Positions 8,205 to 16,867 of a DNA stretch of 64,000 nt are shown here, piece after piece. Every line of letters begins with the position of its first letter. Position 1 is the first letter of the stretch. Below the pieces are notes generated by a model. It searched no databases. It saw nothing but the letters and a program-made list of their open reading frames with translations, and had not been told where the DNA came from. This DNA is from Ancylobacter sp. SL191 (GTDB lineage Bacteria; Pseudomonadota; Alphaproteobacteria; Rhizobiales; Xanthobacteraceae): contig NZ_CP113056.1 of the NCBI RefSeq assembly GCF_026625645.1, positions 806,001 to 870,000 of the forward strand. The letters run 5' to 3'. Both the position numbers and the translations under genes were made by a program.

Positions 8205-8552
8205 CTACTGCAGCCCGATGGCGTCGCGCGCGGCGGCGACCTCTTTCTGGCAGACATCCTCATTGCCGGTGGCGGCGGCGGCGCGCGCCCGCTCCAGCGC
8301 CTTCTGCGCGATTTCCGGCTTCACGCCGTCGCCGATCTCCGCCTCGACCTTGGCCATGCTGGACGGCGAGGGATCATGGCTGAGCAGCGCCGCGTCGCTC
8401 TCCGGCGCCGGCGGGCCGCCGGCGGCAAGATCGGCGATCATCCGGTCGAGTGCCGCCTGCGTGTCGTCGGCGGCCTGGGTGCAGGGGCTGGCGGAGGCAA
8501 CGGTCGAGGCCAGCAGCAGGGCGGCGAAAGCGAGGGACAGCCTGTTCGTCAT
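8205..8552 (-). CDS. Small secreted protein, unknown
   Basis: Protein of 115 residues with a clear signal peptide (residues 1-22, ending ASTVASA before SPCTQ). The mature part is acidic and helical, with two cysteines (SPCTQ and EDVCQKE) that could pair. No domain was recognised. The codon bias matches the neighbours. It is divergent from nothing obvious and converges with the YoaK-type gene. Confidence 0.65.
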   Translation of the reverse strand: MTNRLSLAFAALLLASTVASASPCTQAADDTQAALDRMIADLAAGGPPAPESDAALLSHDPSPSSMAKVEAEIGDGVKPEIAQKALERARAAAATGNEDVCQKEVAAARDAIGLQ

Positions 8553-8686
8553 GATGGGTCTCGAACGCGACGGCGCAGCAACGCGCGGGGTGACGGGATG
8601 GCCGTGTCATGTCGCGCCATTGCAGCAGCACCATGGCGGGCCGATCGGGCGGCCATGGGAGTGCCATGCGAGTGCCGATGGGCCGC

Positions 8687-9283
8687 TCAGTCCCGCGCGA
8701 TCAGCTCGCGCTCGCCGCGATGCACGTCGAGATCACCGAGCGGACGGCCGGCGGCGCGGCGGCGCAGCATGGTCGGACGGCGGTGCTTGAGCGCGCCGCG
8801 CCCGCGCCGGCGCAGCCGGGGCGTGGCGACCGTGACGCGCCCGATCATGCCATAGGCCGGGCGGCGGGTGCCGTCGGCTTCCGTCACCAGCATGGGCAGG
8901 CCGAGCGCCGCGCTCCAGCCGCGCCATTCGGCGACGACATCGTCGATATGCGGCGCGGAATAGAGCGTCACCGACAACGCCGGATCGGCATGGACCAGCA
9001 CGATGGCGACGCCCTCATCCTCGCCCTGCGGGTCGAGCAGCGCGACCGCGAGGCCCTGATAGGCCGCGAGCGGCAAGGTCAGCTTCATCGGCACGCTGGC
9101 CGTGCGCCGGCGCAGCACCAGATGGTCAGGATGCAGCTCCACCCGGCGCACGCCATTATCGGCGGGGGGGTCGATCGACTGGAACACCAGCGGCCAGTCG
9201 GTCGCCGCCCGCGGGCGTTCCAGGCAGACATAGGGAAAGATCGGCTCGGCGGCTCTCGCCGCCGCTCGAAATGGACGCATCAT
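8687..9283 (-). CDS. DUF6101-like protein
   Basis: Cytoplasmic protein of 198 residues, with paired Met codons at the start after CAGGGA. The N-terminal 140 residues look like a compact beta-rich domain (VELHPDHLVLRRRT, VPMKLTLPLAAYQG, GVAIVLVHADPALSVTLYSA); the C-terminal 45 residues are strongly basic (RLRRRGRGALKHRRPTMLRR) and end in HRGERELIARD. This layout fits DUF6101, a family confined to Hyphomicrobiales as far as I recall. The function is unknown. The basic tail could bind nucleic acid or membrane, which is inference. Confidence 0.65.
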   Translation of the reverse strand: MMRPFRAAARAAEPIFPYVCLERPRAATDWPLVFQSIDPPADNGVRRVELHPDHLVLRRRTASVPMKLTLPLAAYQGLAVALLDPQGEDEGVAIVLVHADPALSVTLYSAPHIDDVVAEWRGWSAALGLPMLVTEADGTRRPAYGMIGRVTVATPRLRRRGRGALKHRRPTMLRRRAAGRPLGDLDVHRGERELIARD

Positions 9284-9500
9284 CGTAATCCCTGCCGGTT
9301 TTCAGGCTCTGACGGCCCCGGTCGTATCGGCAAGCTAACGTTCGACCCCTCGCTTCCGGCTTAAGGGACATGGTTGACCGTTTCTTCGCGCCGGCAGCAC
9401 CGTCACTTCCGCCCGCTATGCTTGACGGAAGCTTGCCGCGCGGGGCCTCCATGCTCATCTGGCGGTTGCCAGCGCCCGCCACTGCGCTTAAGCCCCCGGC

Positions 9501-10328
9501 ATGAGCGAGAACGCCGCCGACCGCCCAACCCCGCCGCAAGCCCATCGGGCTGACCCGCTGGCCAACCCGGCCGTCGCGGCAGGACACCTCGCCGAAGCCG
9601 TGGTCGCCGCCGGCGCGGTGGCGGTCGCCATGTTCCGCGATGGGGTGAAGTCCTGGTCGAAGCACAATGACTCGCCGGTGACCGAGGCGGACCTCGCCGT
9701 CGACCTCATGCTGCGCGAGCGGCTCAGCCTGCTCGGCCCGGATTATGGCTGGCTGTCGGAAGAGACGGTGGACGAGCCCTCGCGCCTCACGCGCCGCCGG
9801 GTCTGGATCGTCGATCCCATCGACGGCACCCGCGCCTATATGGCCGGCGGGGCGGACTGGTGCGTCGAGGCGGCGCTGGTCGAGGATGGCCGGCCCATCG
9901 CCGGCGCGCTGTTCGCCCCGGTGACGGAAGAACTGTTCATCGCCGTCCGCGGCGGCGGGGCGACGCGCAACGGGCGGGCGATCGAGGCCTCGCAGGCGCC
10001 GAATCTTGCTGGCGCGCGCGTCGACGGGCCGGTGCCCTTCCTCAACCATATCGACCGCGCGGGCACCGCCCACCGGGTGCAGCGCATCCGCTCGCTCGCC
10101 CTGCGCATCGCCCGCGTCGCCACCGGCGAGCTCGATGCCGCCTTCGCCTCGCCCAATGGTAACGACTGGGATCTTGCCGCCGCCGACCTTTTGGTGCACG
10201 AAGCAGGGGGACGCCTCACCACCCTCGACGGGCTTCCGCTCGCCTACAACGCTCCGATACCGCGCCATGGGGCGCTGGTGTCGTCCGGCGCGCTGCTGCA
10301 TCCCTCGCTGATGGATGCGGTGCGCTGA
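9501..10328 (+). CDS. cysQ: 3'(2'),5'-bisphosphate nucleotidase CysQ / inositol monophosphatase family
   Basis: Enzyme of 275 residues of the Li-sensitive inositol monophosphatase superfamily. The metal-binding motifs are complete: SEET (residues 89-92 region, GWLSEETVD), WIVDPIDGTRAY and the late GNDWDLAAADLLVHEAGG. Members close to this sequence remove the 3'-phosphate from PAP in sulfate assimilation, or act on inositol phosphate; the two cannot be separated by eye. It heads the Kdo/lipid A cluster in a gene order common in Hyphomicrobiales. The N-terminal 30 residues are low complexity and the ATG at 9501 lacks a strong ribosome site. Confidence 0.85.
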   Translation: MSENAADRPTPPQAHRADPLANPAVAAGHLAEAVVAAGAVAVAMFRDGVKSWSKHNDSPVTEADLAVDLMLRERLSLLGPDYGWLSEETVDEPSRLTRRRVWIVDPIDGTRAYMAGGADWCVEAALVEDGRPIAGALFAPVTEELFIAVRGGGATRNGRAIEASQAPNLAGARVDGPVPFLNHIDRAGTAHRVQRIRSLALRIARVATGELDAAFASPNGNDWDLAAADLLVHEAGGRLTTLDGLPLAYNAPIPRHGALVSSGALLHPSLMDAVR

Positions 10329-10396
10329 GGGCGCGGCGACGGAATCCTGAGCGGGCGAGCCACCCCGATCGGAAACAACGGCAGCAGACTGGGCTC

Positions 10397-10633
10397 ATGA
10401 CCACCCCTCAGCTTCTTCATCTGGTTTTCGGCGGCGAACTCGAAAGCCTTGACGGCGTCACCTTCAAGGATCTCGACAAGCTCGACGTCGTGGGCATCTA
10501 TCCGAGCTACGCCACCGCGCATGCCGCCTGGAAAGCCAAGGCGCAGCAGACGGTGGACAACGCCCAGATGCGCTATTTCGTCGTCCATCTGCATCGCCTG
10601 CTGGATCCCGAGACCAGCCCGGCCGCGCGCTGA
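10397..10633 (+). CDS. DUF4170 protein
   Basis: Small cytoplasmic protein of 78 residues. The pattern HLVFGGEL..FKDLDKLDVVGIYPSYATAHAAWKAKAQQTVDNA matches DUF4170, a family found next to lipid A genes in alphaproteobacteria. It sits 68 bases after cysQ and 17 bases before the DUF374 acyltransferase gene, so it is part of the same transcript by spacing. No activity is known. Confidence 0.85.
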   Translation: MTTPQLLHLVFGGELESLDGVTFKDLDKLDVVGIYPSYATAHAAWKAKAQQTVDNAQMRYFVVHLHRLLDPETSPAAR

Positions 10634-10650
10634 CGCTGCGGCCCCGGACA

Positions 10651-11385
10651 ATGTGGCGTAGACTGCGCACGTCGCAGACAGTGCGGACCGTGCTCGGCCG
10701 GAGCATGGCCGGCTATCTGCGTCTCGTCTGGCGTACCCAGCGCGTGGTGATGGAGCCGGCCAATCTCTATGATCTGGCCGATGCCCAACTGCCGATGATC
10801 CTGACCTTCTGGCATGGGCAGCATTTCCTCACCCCGTTCCTGGTGAAGCCGTATCACCGGGCCCGTGTCATGATCTCGCGCAGCGCCGATGCCGATGTGA
10901 ACGCCATCGCCGCCGAGGCGCTGGGCATCGGCACGGTGCGCGGCTCGGGCGCGCAGGGGCGGGATTTCCGCGTCAAGGGCGGGTTCAACGCGACGCTGGA
11001 GATGATCCGCCATCTGTCGGAAGGCACCAATGTCGCGATGACCGCCGACGTGCCGAAGATCTCGCGCATCGCCGGGCTCGGCGTCATCACCATCGCCAAG
11101 CATTCCGGACGGCCGATCTATCCCGTCGCCATCGCCACCTCGCGCCGCATCCTGGCAAAGAGCTGGGACCGCGCGGCGATCCATCTGCCCTTCGGCCGCG
11201 CCGCCGTGGTGGCCGGCGATGGCGTGCTGGTGCCGGCCGATGCCGGCCCGCAGGAGCTGGAGGCCGCCCGCCGCGAGCTGCAGCGCCAGCTCGAGGAAGC
11301 GACCGCGCGCGCCGAGGCGCTGGTCGGGCGACCCGCACCGGCCAGGGCCGGCCGGGATGCCGGCGCCGGAACGCCCAATGGCTAA
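10651..11385 (+). CDS. Lysophospholipid acyltransferase family protein (DUF374)
   Basis: Protein of 244 residues of the DUF374 branch of the LPLAT superfamily. The short HGQ motif (FWHGQHFLTPF, about residue 52) stands where HX4D acts in classical acyltransferases, and RGSGAQGRDFR and MTADVPK are further family motifs. It is expected at the cytoplasmic face of the inner membrane. Its place directly before waaA suggests an acylation step of lipid A precursor or core, which has not been shown for this family. Its last eight bases overlap the waaA start. The C-terminus (GRPAPARAGRDAGAG) is low complexity. Confidence 0.85.
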   Translation: MWRRLRTSQTVRTVLGRSMAGYLRLVWRTQRVVMEPANLYDLADAQLPMILTFWHGQHFLTPFLVKPYHRARVMISRSADADVNAIAAEALGIGTVRGSGAQGRDFRVKGGFNATLEMIRHLSEGTNVAMTADVPKISRIAGLGVITIAKHSGRPIYPVAIATSRRILAKSWDRAAIHLPFGRAAVVAGDGVLVPADAGPQELEAARRELQRQLEEATARAEALVGRPAPARAGRDAGAGTPNG

Positions 11386-12673
11386 GGCCCGCTCGACCTT
11401 CCTCATCCGCGGCTATCGGCTGGCGACCTGGCTGGCCACGCCCTTTGTCCGGCTGATGCTGATCGGCCGGCTGAAGCGCGGCAAGGAGGAGCCGGCGCGG
11501 CTGCGCGAGCGCTTCGGCCGGGCCGGGCTGCCGCGCCCCAAGGGGCCGCTCGTGTGGGTGCATGGCGCGAGCGTCGGCGAGATGCTGGCCGTGCTGCCGC
11601 TGATGGACAGGCTGCGGGCGCGCGGCTTCAAGGTGCTGCTGACCTCGGGCACGGTGACCTCGGCCCGGCTCGCCGCCTCGCGCCTGCCGCCGGACATCGT
11701 GCACCAGTTCGTGCCACTGGATTCCCCGCTCTTCCTGCGCCGCTTCCTCAAGCACTGGCGGCCGGACCTCGTGCTGCTGGTCGAATCCGAGCTGTGGCCG
11801 AACCTCCTGATCGAGGTGAATGCCCGGCGCACGCCGCTGGTGCTGGTCAATGCGCGCATGTCGCCGAAATCCTTCGCCAACTGGCAGAAGGTGGGCGGCA
11901 GCGTCGGCGCGCTGCTGGCGCGGGTCGATCTGTGCCTGGCGCAGGCGCCTGACGATGCAGAGCGGCTGCGCGGCCTCGGCGCGCCGCGCGTGGCGGTGAC
12001 TGGCAATCTCAAATTCGATTCCCCCCCGCCGCCGGTCGATCTCGTCGCCTTCGACCAGCTCCGCGCCGCCTCCACCGGGCGCACCGTTTTCGTCGCCGCA
12101 TCGACCCATCCGGGCGAGGAGGAGGTGCTGATCGAGGCGCATCAGCGCCTCGCGGCGGAAATTCCGAACCTGCTCACCATCATCGCCCCGCGCCATCCCG
12201 AGCGCGGGCTGGAGGTCGCGCGCCTCGCCAATGAGGCCGGCTGCCCGGCGGTGCTGCGCAGCGACGGCTATCTGCCCGACCGGGGCACCGCGATCTATGT
12301 CGCCGACACGATCGGCGAGCTTGGCCTGTTCTACCGGCTCGGCGCCGTCGCCTTTCTCGGCGGTTCACTGGCCCGCAAGGGCGGGCAGAACCCGATCGAG
12401 CCGATCAAGCTCGACATGGCGATCCTGCACGGCCCGCACACCACCAATTTCAGCGATCTCTACAGCGAGCTCGACGCCAATCGCGGCGCGGTTCCGGTGG
12501 AGGACGCCCGCGCGCTGGCCGCCACCGCCTTCACCCTGCTGAAGGACACCGCGGCGCGCAAGCGCATGATCCGCGACGGGCAGGCGACCATCGACAGCTT
12601 CGGCGGGGCGCTGGGGCGCACGCTGGTCGCCATCGACCCCTATCTGGTGCAGATCCGGCTCGAGAGGCGCTGA
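11378..12673 (+). CDS. waaA: 3-deoxy-D-manno-octulosonic acid (Kdo) transferase
   Basis: Kdo transferase (GT30) of 431 residues. It transfers Kdo from CMP-Kdo to lipid IVA at the inner membrane. Visible are the N-terminal membrane anchor (LATWLATPFVRLMLIG), the WVHGASVGEMLA motif with the catalytic Glu of GT30, LVESELWPNLL, the RHPERG segment and the sugar-nucleotide region FLGGSLARKGGQNPIEP. The ATG at 11378 (MAKARSTFL) overlaps the end of the DUF374 gene by eight bases; an in-frame ATG at 11357 is also possible. Further upstream codons are only a shadow of DUF374. lpxK follows after three bases. Confidence 0.95.
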   Translation: MAKARSTFLIRGYRLATWLATPFVRLMLIGRLKRGKEEPARLRERFGRAGLPRPKGPLVWVHGASVGEMLAVLPLMDRLRARGFKVLLTSGTVTSARLAASRLPPDIVHQFVPLDSPLFLRRFLKHWRPDLVLLVESELWPNLLIEVNARRTPLVLVNARMSPKSFANWQKVGGSVGALLARVDLCLAQAPDDAERLRGLGAPRVAVTGNLKFDSPPPPVDLVAFDQLRAASTGRTVFVAASTHPGEEEVLIEAHQRLAAEIPNLLTIIAPRHPERGLEVARLANEAGCPAVLRSDGYLPDRGTAIYVADTIGELGLFYRLGAVAFLGGSLARKGGQNPIEPIKLDMAILHGPHTTNFSDLYSELDANRGAVPVEDARALAATAFTLLKDTAARKRMIRDGQATIDSFGGALGRTLVAIDPYLVQIRLERR

Positions 12674-12676
12674 GCG

Positions 12677-13687
12677 ATGCAGGCGCCGAAGTTCTGGTGG
12701 CAACGCGACCCCACGCTGGCGGCGCATCTGCTCTCGCCCCTCGGCGCCCTCGTCGGCGGGGTGACGCTGGCGCGGCTGCGCACGGCCGGCACCGCCATCG
12801 GCGTGCCGGTGATCTGCGTCGGCAACCCGACGGTGGGCGGGGCCGGCAAGACGCCGACGGTGATCCAGCTCGCGCGGCGGCTGTTCGCGCAGAAGCACAC
12901 GCCGGTCATCGTCACGCGCGGCTATGGCGGGCGCGAGCGCGGGCCGCTGCGGGTCGATCCGCGCGGCAGCACCGCCGCCGATGTCGGCGACGAGCCGCTG
13001 CTGCTTGCCCGCGCCGCGCCGACCTATGTGGCGCGCGACCGGCTGCTGGGCGCGCAGATGGCGGCGCAGAGCGGCGCCGACATCGTGCTGATGGATGACG
13101 GCTTCCAGAACCCCGCCATCGCCAAGACGCTCTCCATCCTCGTGGTCGATGCCGGGGTCGGCGTCGGCAACGGGCTGTGCCTGCCGGCGGGCCCGCTGCG
13201 CGCGCCGCTGCGCCCGCAGCTCGACCGGGCGCAGGCGCTGCTGATCGTCGGCGAGGGCGCGCCGGGCGAGCGCGTGGCGCGCGACGGCTATGCGGCGGGC
13301 ATCCATGTGCTGCGCGGGCGCCTCGCGCCGGATGCGCACACGGTCGCCCGGCTGTTCGGCCGGCGCGTGCTGGCCTATGCCGGCATCGGCCGCCCGGCGA
13401 AGTTCTTCGACACGCTGCGCACGCTCGGCGTGCTCACCACGGTCACCCGCGCCTTCCCGGACCACCATGTGTTCACGGCCAGTGAGATCGCCGAGCTTCA
13501 GGTGCAGGCGGCGCGCGCGGACCTGCTGCTCGTCACCACGGAAAAGGACGCGGCGCGGCTCGCCAGCACCGAGGCCGGGCGGGGATTGCTGGAAATGAGC
13601 GAGGTTCTGCCGGTGCGGCTGGCGCTGGAGCCGAGCAGCGCCAAGACGCTCGACCGGCTGATGGCGAGCGCGCTGCGCGTCGACTGA
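12677..13687 (+). CDS. lpxK: Tetraacyldisaccharide 4'-kinase
   Basis: LpxK of 336 residues phosphorylates the 4' position of the tetraacyldisaccharide to give lipid IVA. The P-loop GNPTVGGAGKTP (residues 49-60) follows an N-terminal membrane-associated helix; VIVTRGYGG, DVGDEPLLLA, VLMDDGFQN and AFPDHHVFT are all present. The gene follows waaA with three bases between, closing the five-gene lipid A/Kdo operon that begins at cysQ. It converges with DUF2093. Confidence 0.95.
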   Translation: MQAPKFWWQRDPTLAAHLLSPLGALVGGVTLARLRTAGTAIGVPVICVGNPTVGGAGKTPTVIQLARRLFAQKHTPVIVTRGYGGRERGPLRVDPRGSTAADVGDEPLLLARAAPTYVARDRLLGAQMAAQSGADIVLMDDGFQNPAIAKTLSILVVDAGVGVGNGLCLPAGPLRAPLRPQLDRAQALLIVGEGAPGERVARDGYAAGIHVLRGRLAPDAHTVARLFGRRVLAYAGIGRPAKFFDTLRTLGVLTTVTRAFPDHHVFTASEIAELQVQAARADLLLVTTEKDAARLASTEAGRGLLEMSEVLPVRLALEPSSAKTLDRLMASALRVD

Positions 13688-13705
13688 GCGGGCCTCCGCC
13701 GGAAT

Positions 13706-13942
13706 TCAGCTGGACTTGAGCCGATCCGGGTGCAGGCGCGCCAGCACCGCCTGCGGCGTCGCATAGGCTTCCTGCAGATCGACGCTCCAGTAGCGGAGTT
13801 CGTCGAGCGGGATGGACTGGCCGGTCACGGCGCAGCGCACGAAGGTGCCCGGACGCACGACCCGGAAGTCGCCGTCGAGATAGCGCACCTCGGCTTCGCC
13901 GGAGGCAGAGAAACGTTCAAAGCGGTTCATGCTTCCGCTCAT
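13706..13942 (-). CDS. DUF2093 protein
   Basis: Small cytoplasmic protein of 78 residues. The core AEVRYLDGDFRVVRPGTFVRCAVTG followed by PLDELRYWSVDLQEAY matches DUF2093, an alphaproteobacterial family commonly placed between lpxK and xseA. No function is known. A second in-frame ATG lies four codons in, so the true start could be at 13930. Confidence 0.85.
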   Translation of the reverse strand: MSGSMNRFERFSASGEAEVRYLDGDFRVVRPGTFVRCAVTGQSIPLDELRYWSVDLQEAYATPQAVLARLHPDRLKSS

Positions 13943-14019
13943 GCGGTTGGTCGGCTTTACCCGACAATAAGGATCGGCCGCCCTTCCCGCAAGCGAGGGG
14001 GCAACCGGCGAAAAAAGCT

Positions 14020-15636
14020 CTAATTGCCGAACAAGGTGGGTTGGCGGGTCGCGTCCGGCAAGGAGCGTGACGGCTTTGCCTTGCGCGGGGCGCGCGCGGG
14101 CGGCGGCGTACCGGGGTCGGACGGGGCAAGCCCTTCCCCGGCGGTCGCCGCCACGCGGCCGTCGCGGAACTCGATCTCCAGCGCCTGCCCGGCGCTGACC
14201 GCCGCGGCGGCGTGGAGCGGGGTGCCCGCGCCATCGCGCACCAGCGCGAAGCCGCGTTCCAGCACGCCCTTATAGGACAGCGCGTCGAGCAGCCGGCTGG
14301 CGCGCTCCAGCCGCCGCTCGCGGTCGAGCCGGCTCTGGAGGTGGCAGCGGTGCAGCCGGTCGAGCAGGCCGGCAAGCCGGTCGCGCCCACGCTCCAGCCG
14401 GTTGCGCTGGGCCTGCGCGGCAAGGCCGAGCCGGGCCTCGATGCGGGTGAGGCGACGGCGGTGCTCGCCGGTATTGCCGGTGAGCGAGCGCGGCAGGCGC
14501 GGGCCGACCAGCATCAGCCGCTCGCGCCGCCGCCCCAGCGCTGTCGCCAGCATCTGCGGGGAGAAGCGCGCTTCCGCGCGGGTGAGGCGCAGCCGATGCG
14601 CGCCGGCATTGGCTTTCAGCGCGCGCGGCAGGCGCCCGGTGGCGAGATCGAGCCGCTGGCGTGGGCCGGCGAGCAGCGCATCGGCGCTCGGCAGCAGGCG
14701 GCCGAGGGAGCGCAGATCGGTGCGCCGGCGCTCCGTGCCGCGCACCAGCGCGCCGGTAAGCCGGGCCTTGAGGCTCTCAATGCCGGCGATCAGCTCACCG
14801 CGCACCGGCACCGCCATTTCCGCCGCCGCCGTGGGCGTGGGGGCGCGCACATCCGCCGCGAAGTCGATCAGCGTCACGTCGGTCTCGTGGCCGACGGCGG
14901 AAATGAGCGGGATGGCGCTTTCCGCCGCCGCGCGCACCACCGCCTCGTCGGAAAAGCCCAAGAGGTCTTCCAGCGAGCCGCCGCCCCGCGCGACGATCAG
15001 CACGTCCGGCCGGGGAATGGGACCGTTGGCGGGAAGCGCGTTGAAGCCGCGAATGGCGGCGGCGACTTCCGCCCCTGACGTGTCGCCCTGCACCCGCACC
15101 GGCCAGACCAGCACATGACGCGGGAAACGGTCGGCGAGGCGATGGAGAATGTCGCGGATCACCGCGCCGGTCGGCGAGGTGACGACGCCGATGACGCGGG
15201 GCAGGAAGGGCGGGCGGCGCTTGCGCTCGGGCGCGAACAGGCCCTCGGCGCCGAGGCGGCGCTTGCGCTCCTCCAGCATCGCCATGATCGCGCCGGCGCC
15301 GGCGAATTCGAGCTGCTCGATGACGATCTGATAGGAGGATTTGCCGGGAAAGGTGGTGATGCGCCCGATGGCGACCACTTCCAGCCCTTCCTCGGGCCGC
15401 AGCTTGAGCCGGCCGAACACGCCCTTCCACACCACCGCGTCGATGCGGGCGTTCTGGTCCTTCAGCGAGAAATAGGCGTGGCCCGACGAATGCGGCCCGC
15501 GATAGCCGGAGATTTCCCCGCGCACCCGCACATGGCCGAACGCATCCTCCACCGTGCGCTTGAGCGCGCCGGAGAGTTCCGAGACGGTCCAGTCGGGGGC
15601 GTTGGAGACGGGCGATTCGGGGACGAGGTCGGGCAT
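14020..15636 (-). CDS. xseA: Exodeoxyribonuclease VII large subunit
   Basis: XseA of 538 residues, the large subunit of the exonuclease that degrades single-stranded DNA in both directions. An OB domain comes first ([20 protein letters not shown]), then the catalytic domain with [29 protein letters not shown] and [17 protein letters not shown]. The C-terminal coiled-coil region holds an internal duplication of about 68 residues ([22 protein letters not shown] and [22 protein letters not shown] are the paired cores), which matches the repeated helical arm that binds XseB. The ATG at 15636 is preferred over codons upstream that run into intergenic DNA. xseB is not in the window. Confidence 0.95.
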   Translation of the reverse strand: MPDLVPESPVSNAPDWTVSELSGALKRTVEDAFGHVRVRGEISGYRGPHSSGHAYFSLKDQNARIDAVVWKGVFGRLKLRPEEGLEVVAIGRITTFPGKSSYQIVIEQLEFAGAGAIMAMLEERKRRLGAEGLFAPERKRRPPFLPRVIGVVTSPTGAVIRDILHRLADRFPRHVLVWPVRVQGDTSGAEVAAAIRGFNALPANGPIPRPDVLIVARGGGSLEDLLGFSDEAVVRAAAESAIPLISAVGHETDVTLIDFAADVRAPTPTAAAEMAVPVRGELIAGIESLKARLTGALVRGTERRRTDLRSLGRLLPSADALLAGPRQRLDLATGRLPRALKANAGAHRLRLTRAEARFSPQMLATALGRRRERLMLVGPRLPRSLTGNTGEHRRRLTRIEARLGLAAQAQRNRLERGRDRLAGLLDRLHRCHLQSRLDRERRLERASRLLDALSYKGVLERGFALVRDGAGTPLHAAAAVSAGQALEIEFRDGRVAATAGEGLAPSDPGTPPPARAPRKAKPSRSLPDATRQPTLFGN

Positions 15637-15709
15637 GGGGGAGTGATAGTCGGTTTTGCGGGAGGCGGGAACCGGGCGGCCGCCCACGTCATCCCGGCCG
15701 TGGGTCTAC

Positions 15710-15801
15710 CGTCATCCCGGCCGGAGGCGCAGCCGTAGAGCCGGGATCGCTCTCCATTCTGCCCGCGATCCCGGATCGGCCTGCGGCCGTCCGGGATGAC
15801 G
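15710..15801. repeat. Palindromic repeat pair, family B
   Basis: A composite of two facing palindromic halves. The left half opens CGTCATCCCGGCCGGAGGCG and closes AGAGCCGGGATCG; the right half opens CGATCCCGGATCGGCC and closes GGCCGTCCGGGATGACG. The same composite recurs at 35856-35959 and a lone right half at 25491-25528. An extra partial unit (GTCATCCCGGCC) precedes it at 15688-15700. Located between divergent xseA and glyQ. Confidence 0.8.
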
Positions 15802-15890
15802 TTGCGCGGTACAGGCCCCGCCACCTTGATCCCCGCCCCCGCGCGGCCTAGGTTGCGCGCGATTTTTCCCGCCAACCGCCGGCCTTCCCG

Positions 15891-16835
15891 ATGATCGATC
15901 CCAAGCTGCCGCCGCATATGCGCCCCGACAAGTCGTTCCAGGGGCTCATCCTCGCGCTCCATGCCTTCTGGGCGGACAAGGGCTGCGTCGTGCTCCAGCC
16001 CTATGACATGGAAGTCGGCGCCGGCACCTTCCACCCGGCGACCACGCTGCGCGCGCTCGGGCCGCTGCCGTGGAAGGCGGCCTATGTGCAGCCCTCGCGC
16101 CGGCCGAAGGATGGGCGCTATGGCGAGAACCCCAACCGGCTGCAGCATTATTATCAGTATCAGGTGATCCTGAAGCCCTCGCCGCCGGACCTGCAGGAGC
16201 TCTACCTCGCCTCGCTGGAAGCCATCGGCATCGACCTCCGGCTGCACGATGTGCGCTTCGTCGAGGATGACTGGGAGAGCCCGACGCTCGGCGCCTGGGG
16301 CCTCGGCTGGGAGTGCTGGTGCGACGGCATGGAAGTCTCGCAGTTCACCTATTTCCAGCAGGTCGCGGGCTTTGAATGCGCCCCCGTCGCGGGCGAGCTG
16401 ACCTATGGTCTGGAACGCCTCGCCATGTATGTGCAGGGCGTGGAGAACGTCTACGACCTCAATTTCAACGGCCGCGAGGGTGACGAGAAGGTCACCTATG
16501 GCGACGTGTTCCTGCAGGCCGAGAAGGAATATTCCCGGCACAATTTCGAGCACGCCGACACCGCCATGCTGTTCGAGCAGTTCCGCATGGCCGAGAGCGC
16601 GGCGGCGAAATACCTCGAGGCGGGCTGGGCGGATGAAGCCAAGACCCGCCACCTCATGGCGCAGCCGGCCTATGACCAGTGCATCAAGGCGAGCCATGTG
16701 TTCAATCTGCTGGATGCGCGCGGCGTCATCTCGGTGACCGAGCGCCAGAGCTACATCCTGCGGGTGCGCGAACTCGCCAAAGCCTGCGGCGCCGCCTGGC
16801 TCGCCACGGAAGCGGGCGGCACGCCGGCCGCCTGA
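15891..16835 (+). CDS. glyQ: Glycyl-tRNA synthetase alpha subunit
   Basis: GlyQ of 314 residues, the catalytic alpha chain of the bacterial alpha2beta2 glycyl-tRNA synthetase. It shows the class II features [33 protein letters not shown], the ATP-binding [19 protein letters not shown] and [18 protein letters not shown]. The ATG at 15891 gives the expected N-terminus. glyS, its partner, is at 18292, with an MFS gene in between. All three lie on the same strand. Confidence 0.97.
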   Translation: MIDPKLPPHMRPDKSFQGLILALHAFWADKGCVVLQPYDMEVGAGTFHPATTLRALGPLPWKAAYVQPSRRPKDGRYGENPNRLQHYYQYQVILKPSPPDLQELYLASLEAIGIDLRLHDVRFVEDDWESPTLGAWGLGWECWCDGMEVSQFTYFQQVAGFECAPVAGELTYGLERLAMYVQGVENVYDLNFNGREGDEKVTYGDVFLQAEKEYSRHNFEHADTAMLFEQFRMAESAAAKYLEAGWADEAKTRHLMAQPAYDQCIKASHVFNLLDARGVISVTERQSYILRVRELAKACGAAWLATEAGGTPAA

Positions 16836-16867
16836 CCCTTTCCCCTCCCGCACCGGAGAGTGCCCCC